Assembly (NCBI GenBank): GCA_030037105.1
Contig: JASHRY010000095.1
Coordinates: 1-19,417, forward strand
DNA length: 19,417 bases
Reading direction: 5' to 3'
From: Xanthobacteraceae bacterium
Lineage (GTDB): Bacteria; Pseudomonadota; Alphaproteobacteria; Rhizobiales; Xanthobacteraceae
Of this stretch, positions 7,839 through 16,529 are shown piece after piece. Below the pieces are notes generated by a model. The model was not told where the DNA came from, did not search any database, and was given only the letters and a program-made list of their open reading frames with translations. The first letter of the stretch is position 1. Each line of letters begins with the position of its first letter. The position numbers and the translations under genes were made by a program.

Positions 7839-7865
7839 TTATCCCTCGCCCGCAGCGAAGGATAA
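7839..7865. terminator. Hairpin downstream of the cell wall hydrolase gene
   Basis: ttatccctcgc (7839-7849) pairs with gcgaaggataa (7855-7865) over a ccgca loop: 11 pairs with one mismatch. It lies 53 bases after the hydrolase stop and is followed by ggaaagagg, not by a T-run. A perfect 14-base palindrome, gcgccgcgcggcgc, precedes it at 7800-7813. It could terminate transcription before the MFS gene, or be a dispersed palindrome. Confidence 0.45.
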
Positions 7866-7952
7866 GGAAAGAGGCGAAGTTTCATTTGGGCGATCGGCGT
7901 TCACGCCCTATGCTGCGTTCCATTGCGAGCATCCTTTGCCCCGGGGCGATCC

Positions 7953-9230
7953 ATGACCGGCGAATCCCAGAATGCAAGGAGTGAGTTCGACGTGCCAAAG
8001 GCGGGCACATGGCGGACGCCGGCCGTCGTCATCGGCTTCGGCTGCCTGATTGCGGTTGTCGGCTACGGCCCGAGCAGGACGCTCGGCTTCTTTCTCACGC
8101 CGCTTTCGGCCGCCAATCACTGGGGCCGCGACGTGTTCGCCTTCGCGCTCGCCCTGCAGAATCTCCTATGGGGTATTGGCCAACCGCTCGCCGGCATGAT
8201 TGCCGACCGCTTCGGCATGCTGCGCGTGCTCTGCGTCGGTGCGCTTCTCTTCGCGATCGGTCTCGTGCTCATGGCCTACTCGACGAGCGCGTTGATGCTC
8301 GATTTTTCGGCCGGCATCCTGATCGGCTTCGGTCTTGCCGGCTCGTCATTCATGATCGTGCTGGCGGCGTTCGGCAAGCTGTTGCCGCCGCACTGGCGTT
8401 CGCACGCCTTCGGTCTTGGAACGGCGGCGGGTTCGTTCGGCCAGTTCCTCTATTCGCCGCTTGCGGTTTTGCTCATAGACACCTATGGCTGGCAACAGAC
8501 GCTGGTGATCTTCGCCGTGAGCATGCTTGCCGTGCTGCCGCTCTCGCTGGCGTTGGCAATGCCGAAGACGGCGGCAACAAAGCAGCAGCAGCCGGCGGCG
8601 ATCACGCCGGGGGCGTCGCAATCGCTCCGGCAGGCGCTCGGCGAAGCTTTCGCGCAGCGCTCCTACGTTCTGCTGGTGCTCGGCTTCTTCACCTGCGGTT
8701 TCCAGCTTCAGTTTATCACCGTGCATTTGCCGGCGTATCTCGTCGATCGCCACCTTTCCGCTTCGGTCGGCGGGTGGACGATCGCGACCATCGGTCTGTT
8801 CAATATCGTCGGTTCGATCATGTCCGGTTGGCTCAGCAGCCGCATGCCGAAACGCTACCTGCTGTCGATCATCTATTTCGTCCGCGCCGCGGCCATTCTG
8901 GCCTTTATCTGGTTTCCGACCACGCCTTTCACCTGCCTGATGTTCGGCGCGACCATGGGCTTGATGTGGCTGTCGACCGTACCGCCTACCAACGGCATCA
9001 TCGCGCTCCTGTTCGGCACGCGATGGCTGGCGACGCTGTTGGGCGTCGCCTTCTTCAGCCACCAGGTCGGCGGCTTCCTCGGTGTCTGGCTCGGCGGCGT
9101 CGTCTTCGACCGCACCGGCTCGTATAATGCGGTCTGGTGGCTGGCGATCCTTTTCGGTCTTCTTTCGTCGCTCATCAACGTGCCGATCGTGGAGAAGCCG
9201 GTTCCACGGGTCGCGGCGCTGCCGGCCTGA
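7953..9230 (+). CDS. MFS transporter, 12 membrane spans
   Basis: The ATG at 7953 ([12 protein letters not shown]) gives 425 aa; an earlier possible start at 7923 adds ten unconvincing residues. The hydrophobicity pattern fits two six-span bundles, joined by a polar cytoplasmic loop at about residues 205-235 ([17 protein letters not shown]). The MFS motif A between spans 2 and 3 is [11 protein letters not shown] (about 81-91). The start of span 1 ([20 protein letters not shown]) and the spans that follow resemble monocarboxylate/oxalate-formate-type carriers, but the substrate cannot be assigned. The gene ends 13 bases before acuI with the same orientation, so the two are probably co-transcribed. 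This makes a short-chain carboxylate or acrylate-related substrate an attractive but unproven idea. Confidence 0.88.
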   Translation: MTGESQNARSEFDVPKAGTWRTPAVVIGFGCLIAVVGYGPSRTLGFFLTPLSAANHWGRDVFAFALALQNLLWGIGQPLAGMIADRFGMLRVLCVGALLFAIGLVLMAYSTSALMLDFSAGILIGFGLAGSSFMIVLAAFGKLLPPHWRSHAFGLGTAAGSFGQFLYSPLAVLLIDTYGWQQTLVIFAVSMLAVLPLSLALAMPKTAATKQQQPAAITPGASQSLRQALGEAFAQRSYVLLVLGFFTCGFQLQFITVHLPAYLVDRHLSASVGGWTIATIGLFNIVGSIMSGWLSSRMPKRYLLSIIYFVRAAAILAFIWFPTTPFTCLMFGATMGLMWLSTVPPTNGIIALLFGTRWLATLLGVAFFSHQVGGFLGVWLGGVVFDRTGSYNAVWWLAILFGLLSSLINVPIVEKPVPRVAALPA

Positions 9231-9243
9231 TCGGGAGGCCGCC

Positions 9244-10230
<987 letters not shown>

Positions 10231-10339
10231 ATGGTTCACAATTTTGCTGGAAATTCCGATATCATGCGAGGCGGCTATGGTAAGGGGGCGGTTAAGAAGT
10301 TTTGTTAATTTCGGCGGGGTATCGAAAGCGGGGTCGCCA

Positions 10340-10801
10340 ATGTTGCTTCGTATCGCCATCGTGTGCGCTTGTGTTGCGGGAGCGTCGGCGGCCGTCGCCG
10401 AAGAGCTCGCACCGGCTCAGGCCCGCGCCTTCGTTGTCGGCAAGCTGTTCGCCTATACCTGCTTCGACGGCACGGCGGGCATGGGCCGTATTTTCTCCGA
10501 CGGCTCCGTTGTCGGCACCATCCAACCGGGCGGTCGCGGCGAGGTGCGCTTCGCCGCCTTGCCGCCGGGCACGCTCAGGGTGGAGGGCACGGCCGTGTGC
10601 GCGCACCTCAAGGGCTTGCCGATCGAGCCGTGCTTCAGGGTGCAGAGGATCGGCTACCGAAGTTTCCGCGGTTCGATCGCGGGCTTGGGCTTCGCCTATT
10701 GCGATTTCCATCAGCGTAACCCGCGCGCCCACCTGGTGAGACGCAGGGTTGGGCCGGGGTCGGCCACGACTGTCGCCACGGCGAGATCGCCGGGCGAATG
10801 A
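10340..10801 (+). CDS. Small exported four-cysteine protein of unknown function
   Basis: The 153-aa protein starts at ATG 10340, just after cggggt; the frame is open further upstream, but the N-terminus from this ATG is a clear Sec signal peptide (MLLRIAIVCACVAGASAAVA, cleavage likely before EEL). The mature part is about 133 aa. It has four cysteines, C41 (AYTCFDG), C87 (TAVCAHL), C98 (EPCFRV) and C121 (FAYCDF), suggesting two disulfides in the periplasm. The segment GRIFSDGSVVGTIQPGG looks like beta strands. The C-terminal 25 residues are basic and Ser/Thr-rich. I do not recognise a named domain; the pattern feels like a Rhizobiales-restricted hypothetical family. It stands alone, 109 bases after acuI, and converges on the phosphatase gene. 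Confidence 0.7.
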   Translation: MLLRIAIVCACVAGASAAVAEELAPAQARAFVVGKLFAYTCFDGTAGMGRIFSDGSVVGTIQPGGRGEVRFAALPPGTLRVEGTAVCAHLKGLPIEPCFRVQRIGYRSFRGSIAGLGFAYCDFHQRNPRAHLVRRRVGPGSATTVATARSPGE

Positions 10802-10844
10802 TTGCGACTGCTGATACGGAACGCTGCCGATTAATTCTTGATTC

Positions 10845-10943
10845 GTCATTCCGGGGCCGAGAGAAGCGAGGAGCCCGGAATCTATAACCACGATCCGTGA
10901 CTATGGATTCCGGACTCGCCGCTGTGCGGCGATCCGGAATGAC
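10845..10943. repeat. 99-base intergenic palindromic repeat with 10-base perfect ends
   Basis: The ends are gtcattccgg (10845-10854) and ccggaatgac (10934-10943), exact inverted copies. A second, nested pair is ccggaatc (10875-10882) with gattccgg (10906-10913). A third small hairpin, cgccgctgtgcggcg (10917-10931), lies inside. This is the pattern of a dispersed repeat that I remember as frequent between genes in Bradyrhizobium-group genomes. It sits between two convergent genes, where it could also act as a bidirectional terminator. No target-site duplication is evident. Confidence 0.7.
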
Positions 10944-10954
10944 AAATCGGCCGC

Positions 10955-11461
10955 TTACTCCAGGTCGAGCCGGAACGGAGTACCCTCGGACGCCATGATT
11001 CCGCGGCCGATGGTTTCGATCGCGGCGATCATGCGGCCGTCGCGGCCGAGCAGCCGGTCGGCAAGCGATACGATGCGGATATTCGGCGTTGCCGTCGGCG
11101 AAGCGCGCCGCAATGCCTGCGCGATATTGCCCTCGTCGCGCTGCGGGTTGAGCGCGCAGACGCTGGCGAAGGCGCACGCGGTCGAGCGGCTGATGCCCGC
11201 GTAGCAGTGCACCACCAGGGGCGCGCGGCGGTTCCAGCCGCGCACGAAATCCAAAAGATTGGCGATATGCTCTTCGTCCGGCATGATGTAGCCGTCGAGC
11301 GGCGAGGAAATGTCGTGGAGTCGCAGCCGGAGATGGTTCTCCGGCGCGATGCCGGCGGGCAGCTTTATGCCGGCTTCGTCGCCGAGCAAGGAGATGACGT
11401 GACGCGCGCCGGTGGCTACGACAGTTTCGTGCAGGCGCGCTAGCGAGCAGACGTGGATCAT
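10955..11461 (-). CDS. Tyrosine / dual-specificity phosphatase-like protein
   Basis: The protein has 168 aa from ATG 11461 (MIHVCSLARLHETV). A TTG three codons upstream (11470) is an alternative start, and neither has a strong ribosome binding site. The active-site loop is HCYAGISRST (residues 85-94), the HCX5R signature with C86 as nucleophile and R92 binding phosphate. D50 in LHDISSP is a plausible general acid at the position of the WPD-type loop. The small size, no signal peptide and no membrane segment suggest a cytoplasmic enzyme acting on phosphotyrosine, a phosphoinositide or another phosphoester; the substrate is unknown. It lies 75 bases downstream of the HD hydrolase gene on the same strand. 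On the minus strand a tatatg hexamer (11491-11496) is present upstream, but without a well-spaced -35. Confidence 0.82.
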   Translation of the reverse strand: MIHVCSLARLHETVVATGARHVISLLGDEAGIKLPAGIAPENHLRLRLHDISSPLDGYIMPDEEHIANLLDFVRGWNRRAPLVVHCYAGISRSTACAFASVCALNPQRDEGNIAQALRRASPTATPNIRIVSLADRLLGRDGRMIAAIETIGRGIMASEGTPFRLDLE

Positions 11462-11528
11462 GGAAGGCAAGAATTACTCTCGATCGGTCTCATATAGGTA
11501 TGCGTCGGCGGCGCAAGTGTGACGTCTT

Positions 11529-11550
11529 CGGGCCGGCTACGGGCCGGCTA
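11529..11550. repeat. Tandem 11-base duplication at the 3' end of the HD hydrolase gene
   Basis: cgggccggcta occurs twice in a row (11529-11539 and 11540-11550). On the minus strand the second-read copy supplies the TAG stop of the HD gene directly after LAGP. Without one copy the frame would read past this point, so the duplication probably set the present C-terminus. Confidence 0.7.
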
Positions 11551-12172
11551 GTTTTTTGAACCGTTCGAGATAACGCGCCTGCGCAGTCTCGGCGGGCCAG
11601 GATTTGAGGTAATCGCGCTCGATGGCGGCATTAAAGGCCGGCGGGCGGCCGAAGAACCGTCGCGCCTCCGCGGCATCGAAGCCGGCGAGACGGGTCGCTT
11701 CGAGATAGGCCGCTTCGCGGTCGGCCGTTTTGATCAGCGCCTCAAGTTCCGGCGCGGTCTTTGCGGGGAGTCCGAAGCGGAGATGGACGGCTGTAAGGAG
11801 CCGCCGCTCCACGGCCTTGTAGGCGTCGCCGATCACCGCCTTGAACGGGGAAATCATGTCGCCGATCACGTATTCGGGTGCGTCATGCAGCAAGACCGCC
11901 AGGCGCCGGCTGCGATCGAGCCGCGGCACATGCGTCCGCGCCAGGGCCTCGACCAGAAGCGAGTGCTGGGCGACGGAATAGATGTGCGCGCCCTGGGTCT
12001 GTCCGTTCCAGCGCGCCACGCGTGCGAGCCCGTGCGCGATATCCTCGATCTCGACGTCGAGCGCGGAGGGATCGAGCAGATCGAGCCGCCGGCCCGACAG
12101 CATCCGCTGCCAGGCGCGCGGCGCGCGCGGCTTGGATAAGGTCGGCTGGGCACTCGCCGATTTCCCGTTCAC
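11537..12172 (-). CDS. HD-domain phosphohydrolase, YfbR-like
   Basis: The 211-aa protein has GTG as its start (12172), overlapping the TGA of the upstream molybdenum hydroxylase gene by four bases. This suggests translational coupling. HD-superfamily metal ligands are visible: H70 in YSVAQHSLLV, H96-D97 in LLHDAPEYVIGDMISPFK, and D151 in IKTADREAAYLEA. E100 and D105 lie in the stretch typical of YfbR-type 5'-deoxynucleotidases, which remove phosphate from deoxynucleoside monophosphates. A basic 20-residue N-terminal tail precedes the domain. Activity on a nucleotide is family knowledge; the true substrate is open. The C-terminus is set by a short tandem duplication. The tyrosine phosphatase gene follows downstream, so these two phosphoesterases may form a unit. 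Confidence 0.85.
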   Translation of the reverse strand: MNGKSASAQPTLSKPRAPRAWQRMLSGRRLDLLDPSALDVEIEDIAHGLARVARWNGQTQGAHIYSVAQHSLLVEALARTHVPRLDRSRRLAVLLHDAPEYVIGDMISPFKAVIGDAYKAVERRLLTAVHLRFGLPAKTAPELEALIKTADREAAYLEATRLAGFDAAEARRFFGRPPAFNAAIERDYLKSWPAETAQARYLERFKKLAGP

Positions 12173-14559
12173 GGTTGCGCGCCCGCGCGGCCGTTGATCG
12201 CCCGCCAGACGCGCTCCGGCGTGACCGGCATTTCGATATGGCGCACGCCGAATTCCGCCAGCGCATCAACAATCGCGTTCACGATCACGGCAAGCGCCGG
12301 CACCGTGCCGCCCTCGCCGGCCGGGCGGATGCCGAGCGGATGCGTGGTCGAGGGAACCTCACTGATCTTGGTTGCATAGAACGGCACGTCCGTTGCCCGC
12401 GGCATGGCGTAGTCCATGAAAGAGCCGGCGAGCAACTGACCGCTGTCGGGATCATAATAGCAGTGTTCGAGCAGGGCTTGGCCCACGCCCTGGGCGATGC
12501 CGCCGTGCACTTGGCCGTGGATGATGAGCGGGTTAACCGCGCGCCCGACGTCATCGACGGCGGCGTAGCCGACGATTTTGGTCGCTCCGGTCTCGGGGTC
12601 GACCTCGACTTCGCAGACGTGACAGCCATAAGGAAAGCTCGCGAGCGTGACGGTTTCGTCGCAGGACGCGGCGAGGGGGCCTTGCAAATCCTGCGGCAAG
12701 TCGGTGCGCTCCAAAGCGGCGCGCGCCACATCGAACAGGCCGACGGAATGATTGGTGCCCTTGACCGCAAAGTGGCCGTTCTTGAATTCGATGTCGGCCG
12801 CCGCGGTTTCCAGCAGGTGCTCGGCGATACGCGCGCCTTTCTCGATGATGTCGTCGGATGATTTCTTGATGACGATGCTGCCGAGCCGCATCCCGCGGCC
12901 GGAATGGGCGCCGCCGCCCACCGATACACGTTCGGTGTCGCCGGCGATGAATCGCACCGTTTCGATCGGCACGCCCAGCCATTCGGTGATAAGCTGCGCA
13001 AAGCTCGTCTCGTGACCTTGACCTTGCGACACGATGCCAATGACCAACTCGACGATCCCTTCCGGCTTGACGGTGATCTCCGCCTTCTCGCGCGGCACGC
13101 CGGTCGAGATATCGACGTAATTGCCGACGCCGATGCCGCGATATTTTCCGCGCTTCCTAGCCTCGGCCCGGCGTTGAGGAAATCCCTCCCAGTCGCCGAG
13201 TTTCAGCGCCATGTCCATTCCGCCGACATAGTCGCCGTTGTCATATTCCATGCCGAACGGATTTTTGTACGGCATTTCCTTTTCGGTCACGAGGTTGCGT
13301 CGCCGGATGTCCACGCGATCGAAGCCGAAATCGCGCGCGGCAAGGTCGATGAGCCGTTCCATGACGAAAATGACTTCGGGCCGGCCGGCGCTGCGATAGG
13401 GTCGGGTCGGCGAGGTATTGCTGAGCGTCGCGCGGGCGCGAAAATGCGCCGCCGGCATCCGGTAGATGCTCGACATCATCTGCACGCCTTTCTGCACCAT
13501 GGCGAAATTGGTGGTGTGAGCGCCGAGATTGCCGACGTTCGAGCCGCGCATCGCCAGAAATCGGCCCTTATCGTCGAGCGCAAGCTCCGCCTCGACCGCA
13601 AGATCGCGCGCCTGGTAGTCGCTGACGAACGATTCGTGGCGTTCGCAAATCCATTTGACCGGGCGGCCGAGGCGACGCGCGGCCCAGGCCACCAACGCAT
13701 ATTCGGCATAGATCATTCCGCGCGTGCCGAAATTGCCGCCGACGTCCTGCATGAGCACGCGAACTTTCTCGGGCGGAACGCCGAGGACGGCGGCTAGATC
13801 CTGTTTCAGGCGCACGGCGCCGCCGTTGCCGGCATAAACCGTGTAACGTCCGGTATTGGCGTCAAAGTCCGCGAGCACGGCACGCGGCTCCATCGGCGCG
13901 CCGGTCACGCGCTGCACCCAGGTCTCGAACCTCGCCACGTGGGCGGCGCGCGCGAAGGCGGCGGCGGTCGCCGCCGCGTCGCCGAGCTCGGCGTCAACGC
14001 AAACATTCGACCGCGCAGCGTCGTGAACACGCGGCGCATCTTGTCGCGCCGCCGCGACCGTCTCGACGACCGCGGGCAGAATCTCGTAATCGACCTTGAC
14101 GCGCTCGGCGCCGTCTTTGGCGGCGTTGATCGTCTCGGCAACGACCATGGCGACCGTTTCGCCGACGAAACGCGCCTTGTCGCTCGGCAGCGGGAAGTGC
14201 GGCGCCTCGAACGGCGGAGTGCCGTCGCTGTTATGAAGCTTGATCTCCGCCGGATGCGGCGACCAGGGTTTATGAGGAATAGGCCGTAACCCGTCGGCCA
14301 TCAGGTCTGCGCCGGTCAACACCGCGAGCACGCCCGATGTTGCCAGCGCTTCGTCCTTGGCGATGGCGCGAATGGCCGCGTGAGCGTGCGGCGAGCGCAC
14401 CATTACGGCGTAGGCTTGGCCCGGCAGGTTTTCATCGGCCGTGTAGCGGCCGGCTCCGCGCACCAGACGCAAATCTTCGCGCCGGCGGACCGGCGCGCCA
14501 ATTCCGCCGCTCGTCGCGGCGTTGCCCTCGGCGGCAAGTTGCGAACTCATTTGCGGCAT
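12169..14559 (-). CDS. Molybdenum hydroxylase large subunit (xanthine dehydrogenase / CoxL family)
   Basis: The 796-aa protein from ATG 14559 (MPQMSSQLAAEG) starts just before the conserved GAPVRRREDLRLVRGAGRYTAD; ATG 14550 is equally possible. The frame is open further upstream to 14769, but that part overlaps the divergent gene and is unlike the family. An aldehyde-oxidase hammerhead domain (about residues 20-140) precedes the molybdopterin-cytosine-dinucleotide-binding region. Visible motifs are QDVGGNFGTRG, the substrate loop PYRSAGRPE (387-395), and RPAGEGG with E749 as the catalytic base. The enzymes hydroxylate aldehydes, purines or N-heterocycles at molybdenum. The loop is not the AYxCSFR of form I CO dehydrogenase, so CO oxidation is unlikely. 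The FAD and 2Fe-2S subunits are not in the window. It is divergent from an ABC importer operon. Confidence 0.9.
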   Translation of the reverse strand: MPQMSSQLAAEGNAATSGGIGAPVRRREDLRLVRGAGRYTADENLPGQAYAVMVRSPHAHAAIRAIAKDEALATSGVLAVLTGADLMADGLRPIPHKPWSPHPAEIKLHNSDGTPPFEAPHFPLPSDKARFVGETVAMVVAETINAAKDGAERVKVDYEILPAVVETVAAARQDAPRVHDAARSNVCVDAELGDAAATAAAFARAAHVARFETWVQRVTGAPMEPRAVLADFDANTGRYTVYAGNGGAVRLKQDLAAVLGVPPEKVRVLMQDVGGNFGTRGMIYAEYALVAWAARRLGRPVKWICERHESFVSDYQARDLAVEAELALDDKGRFLAMRGSNVGNLGAHTTNFAMVQKGVQMMSSIYRMPAAHFRARATLSNTSPTRPYRSAGRPEVIFVMERLIDLAARDFGFDRVDIRRRNLVTEKEMPYKNPFGMEYDNGDYVGGMDMALKLGDWEGFPQRRAEARKRGKYRGIGVGNYVDISTGVPREKAEITVKPEGIVELVIGIVSQGQGHETSFAQLITEWLGVPIETVRFIAGDTERVSVGGGAHSGRGMRLGSIVIKKSSDDIIEKGARIAEHLLETAAADIEFKNGHFAVKGTNHSVGLFDVARAALERTDLPQDLQGPLAASCDETVTLASFPYGCHVCEVEVDPETGATKIVGYAAVDDVGRAVNPLIIHGQVHGGIAQGVGQALLEHCYYDPDSGQLLAGSFMDYAMPRATDVPFYATKISEVPSTTHPLGIRPAGEGGTVPALAVIVNAIVDALAEFGVRHIEMPVTPERVWRAINGRAGAQP

Positions 14560-14763
14560 TGCACTGGAAAATTCGCGCGCTCGACCCGCCGCGCCGTCGG
14601 CCGGGCGCGCCAAACGAGATAACAGGCAACGTCTCGCTGCTGAGACAATTCGACCTCTTTTCTCCTTTGCACCTTGAATAATAAAAACAAATTTAGCACC
14701 ATGCCAGACCGTTTGTAAGGCGGCGCGTCGCCGGTCACGGCAGTAGCGCAGGGCCGCGGGGCA
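14560..14763. promoter_or_regulatory. Divergent promoter region: molybdenum hydroxylase / ABC importer operon
   Basis: These 204 bases separate two divergent starts. The AT-rich core at 14672-14696 (ttgaataataaaaacaaatt) stands out from about 65% GC surroundings and is where promoters would be expected. I see no clean -35/-10 spacing and no obvious operator palindrome. On the minus strand an aaaggag sits near 14665, but no ATG follows at the right distance. No regulator gene is adjacent. Confidence 0.45.
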
Positions 14764-15735
14764 ATGCAAATGAGGATACTGGCAATCGCGGCGGCTATTG
14801 TCGCCCTTCTGGGATCGCCGGCACTCGCGGCCGATCCCGCGCCGATCACCATCGTGGTGTTCAATCCGCCTTCGCTCGGCTCGGTGTTCCCGTCGGTCAT
14901 CAAGCAGCAGAAATTCGACCTCGCCAACGGCATCGACATCACGTTCGTCGAGCGGCCGCCGGATGCTTATGCGGCGCAGTTCAATTCCGGCGAGTTCGAG
15001 GTCGGCGGCAGCGCCTCGGTTCTCATTGTCGGTCTCGGCACCACCCGCGGCATCAAGATAAGTTATTTGTTCAATCTATTCGATTACTGGGGCGCCGTGG
15101 TGACCAACCGGCCGAACATCAAAACGCTGGCCGATCTCAAGGGCAAGGAACTTGCCGCCGCCAAGGGGACCACGAATTACGCGATGTTTGCCTGGTTTGC
15201 GAAACAGCAGGGCGTCGATCCGAATTCCTTCCAAGTGCTCAACACGGCGACGCCCGGCCTTGTCGGCTACGCGCTCGCCGATCGCGCCGATGCGGTGCAA
15301 ATGTGGGAGCCGGCTTACAGCTTGGTTACCGCCGAGCGGCCGTCGATCCGCACCATCGATCTCAACATCGCCAAGGTGTGGCGCGCCTTCGCCGGCGGCA
15401 GCGTGATTCCCTATCTGGGCGTCGCCGCGCATCAGGAGTGGATCGACAAGCATCGTGATCTCATTCCCGGTCTTTACCGGGCCTACCAGCAGGCGGCCGC
15501 GTGGGTGATGGCCAATCCGGCCGCGGCGGCGCCCTTGATAGCCGCGGTAAAGGACGACGCCGAACGCGCGGCGATCGTCGCCATGATCCGCAACGGCGCG
15601 CGGCTGGGTTTGAATCTCGCGCCGGCGGGAAAGATCAAGAAGGAGATCGAGGCGACTTATCGCGCGGGACGTGAAGTCGGCCTGCTGCCGGAAACACCGC
15701 CTGCTTCTTCGATCTACACCGGCGAGCTGGAGTGA
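14764..15735 (+). CDS. ABC transporter periplasmic substrate-binding protein (NMT1/SsuA/TauA-like)
   Basis: The 323-aa protein starts at ATG 14764 (a second ATG at 14770 is equally good). The Sec signal peptide is MQMRILAIAAAIVALLGSPA, with cleavage likely after ALA before ADPAP. The mature protein is a type II binding fold: an N-terminal strand ITIVVFNPPSLGSVFPSVI; AAQFNSGEFEVGGSASVLIV; KTLADLKGKELAAAKGTTNYAMF, typical of nitrate/sulfonate/taurine and related binding proteins; and ALADRADAVQMWEPAY. Family members bind small organic or inorganic anions and other compounds, so the ligand is not assignable. It overlaps the permease start and heads a four-gene operon with the ATPase and an amidohydrolase. 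No lipobox is seen. Confidence 0.9.
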   Translation: MQMRILAIAAAIVALLGSPALAADPAPITIVVFNPPSLGSVFPSVIKQQKFDLANGIDITFVERPPDAYAAQFNSGEFEVGGSASVLIVGLGTTRGIKISYLFNLFDYWGAVVTNRPNIKTLADLKGKELAAAKGTTNYAMFAWFAKQQGVDPNSFQVLNTATPGLVGYALADRADAVQMWEPAYSLVTAERPSIRTIDLNIAKVWRAFAGGSVIPYLGVAAHQEWIDKHRDLIPGLYRAYQQAAAWVMANPAAAAPLIAAVKDDAERAAIVAMIRNGARLGLNLAPAGKIKKEIEATYRAGREVGLLPETPPASSIYTGELE

Positions 15736-16529
15736 TGGCGCCGGGCGACGGATCGGGCGCGACACGGCGTTTTCGCGGTCTTCGCCTCGAAGCTGTCGTT
15801 GCCCTCGCCGGGCTCGCGGCGATTTGGCAGATAGCTTCGCTTTTCGTTCCGCATTTCCTGTTTCCGTCGATCCCCGAGATCGCCGCGCGGCTGTTGGCGA
15901 TCTTCATCTCCTGGAGTTCGCTCGCCGATGCGCTCGCCACCAGCGCCCGCATTCTCGCCGGGCTGGCCGGCGCTTTCGTGCTCGGCACTCTTCTCGCCAT
16001 GCCCATGGCGCGTTCGACGGCATTCGAGCGTTACGCTTATCCGCTGCTGAACTTCAACCAGGGCATCCCGGCTTTGTCATGGGTGGTGGTCGCCATCATC
16101 TGGTTTCGCGGCATCGAGTTCCGCATCTTCTTCATCATGGTCATGACGACGTTGCCGGCCTTCACCTTTCAGGTGCTCGACGCTTATCGCGCCATGTCCA
16201 AGGATCTGTTCGAGATGACGCTGTCGTTTCGTCCATCACGGCTCGATTTGTTGCGCGCCTTGATATGGCCGACGGTGCTGCCCGGCATCCTTACCGCGTG
16301 GAAGGTCAACCTCGGCAACGCCGCACGCGTGGTCGTGGTCGCCGAGCTTGTTGGCGCGACCGGCGGCGTGGGTTATGAACTTTTGCAGCAGCAACAGCTA
16401 TTCGACATGGCGGGCGCTGTCGCCTGGACGCTCGTGCTGGTGATTTTCGTCCTGGTCGTACAGGGCCTGATCACGTTGATCGAGTCGCGTGCCTTGCGCT
16501 ATCGCGCCGTCGCCGAGCAAGCGCTGTGA
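15735..16529 (+). CDS. ABC transporter permease (SsuC/TauC-like)
   Basis: The inner-membrane component of the importer has 264 aa from ATG 15735, which shares its A with the TGA of the binding-protein gene; a GTG one codon earlier (15732) would give a four-base overlap. Hydrophobic segments include VVALAGLAAIWQIASLFV (near residue 25), ILAGLAGAFVLGTLLAM, LSWVVVAIIWF, FFIMVMTTLPAFTF, and a last one near the C-terminus (WTLVLVIFVLVVQGLITLI). Six spans fit the pattern. The cytoplasmic coupling helix with the EAA-type motif is DLLRALIWPTVLPGILTAWK, with the conserved Gly in it. The partner ATPase begins within its stop codon. Sequence and gene order place it in the nitrate/sulfonate/bicarbonate permease family. 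Confidence 0.92.
   Translation: MAPGDGSGATRRFRGLRLEAVVALAGLAAIWQIASLFVPHFLFPSIPEIAARLLAIFISWSSLADALATSARILAGLAGAFVLGTLLAMPMARSTAFERYAYPLLNFNQGIPALSWVVVAIIWFRGIEFRIFFIMVMTTLPAFTFQVLDAYRAMSKDLFEMTLSFRPSRLDLLRALIWPTVLPGILTAWKVNLGNAARVVVVAELVGATGGVGYELLQQQQLFDMAGAVAWTLVLVIFVLVVQGLITLIESRALRYRAVAEQAL

Noticed and set aside
12904..13797. Plus-strand frame opposite the molybdenum hydroxylase
   Set aside because: It is antisense to conserved hydroxylase motifs, and the product shows no family similarity.
12169..14559. Aerobic CO dehydrogenase large subunit (coxL)
   Set aside because: The form I active-site loop AYxCSFR is absent (PYRSAGR instead), and no coxM/coxS genes are adjacent.
14547..14942. 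131-codon minus-strand frame across the divergent promoter region
   Set aside because: It overlaps the signal peptide region of the binding-protein gene and the start of the hydroxylase gene, with no domain. An AAGGAG-like stretch near 14665 has no suitable ATG after it.
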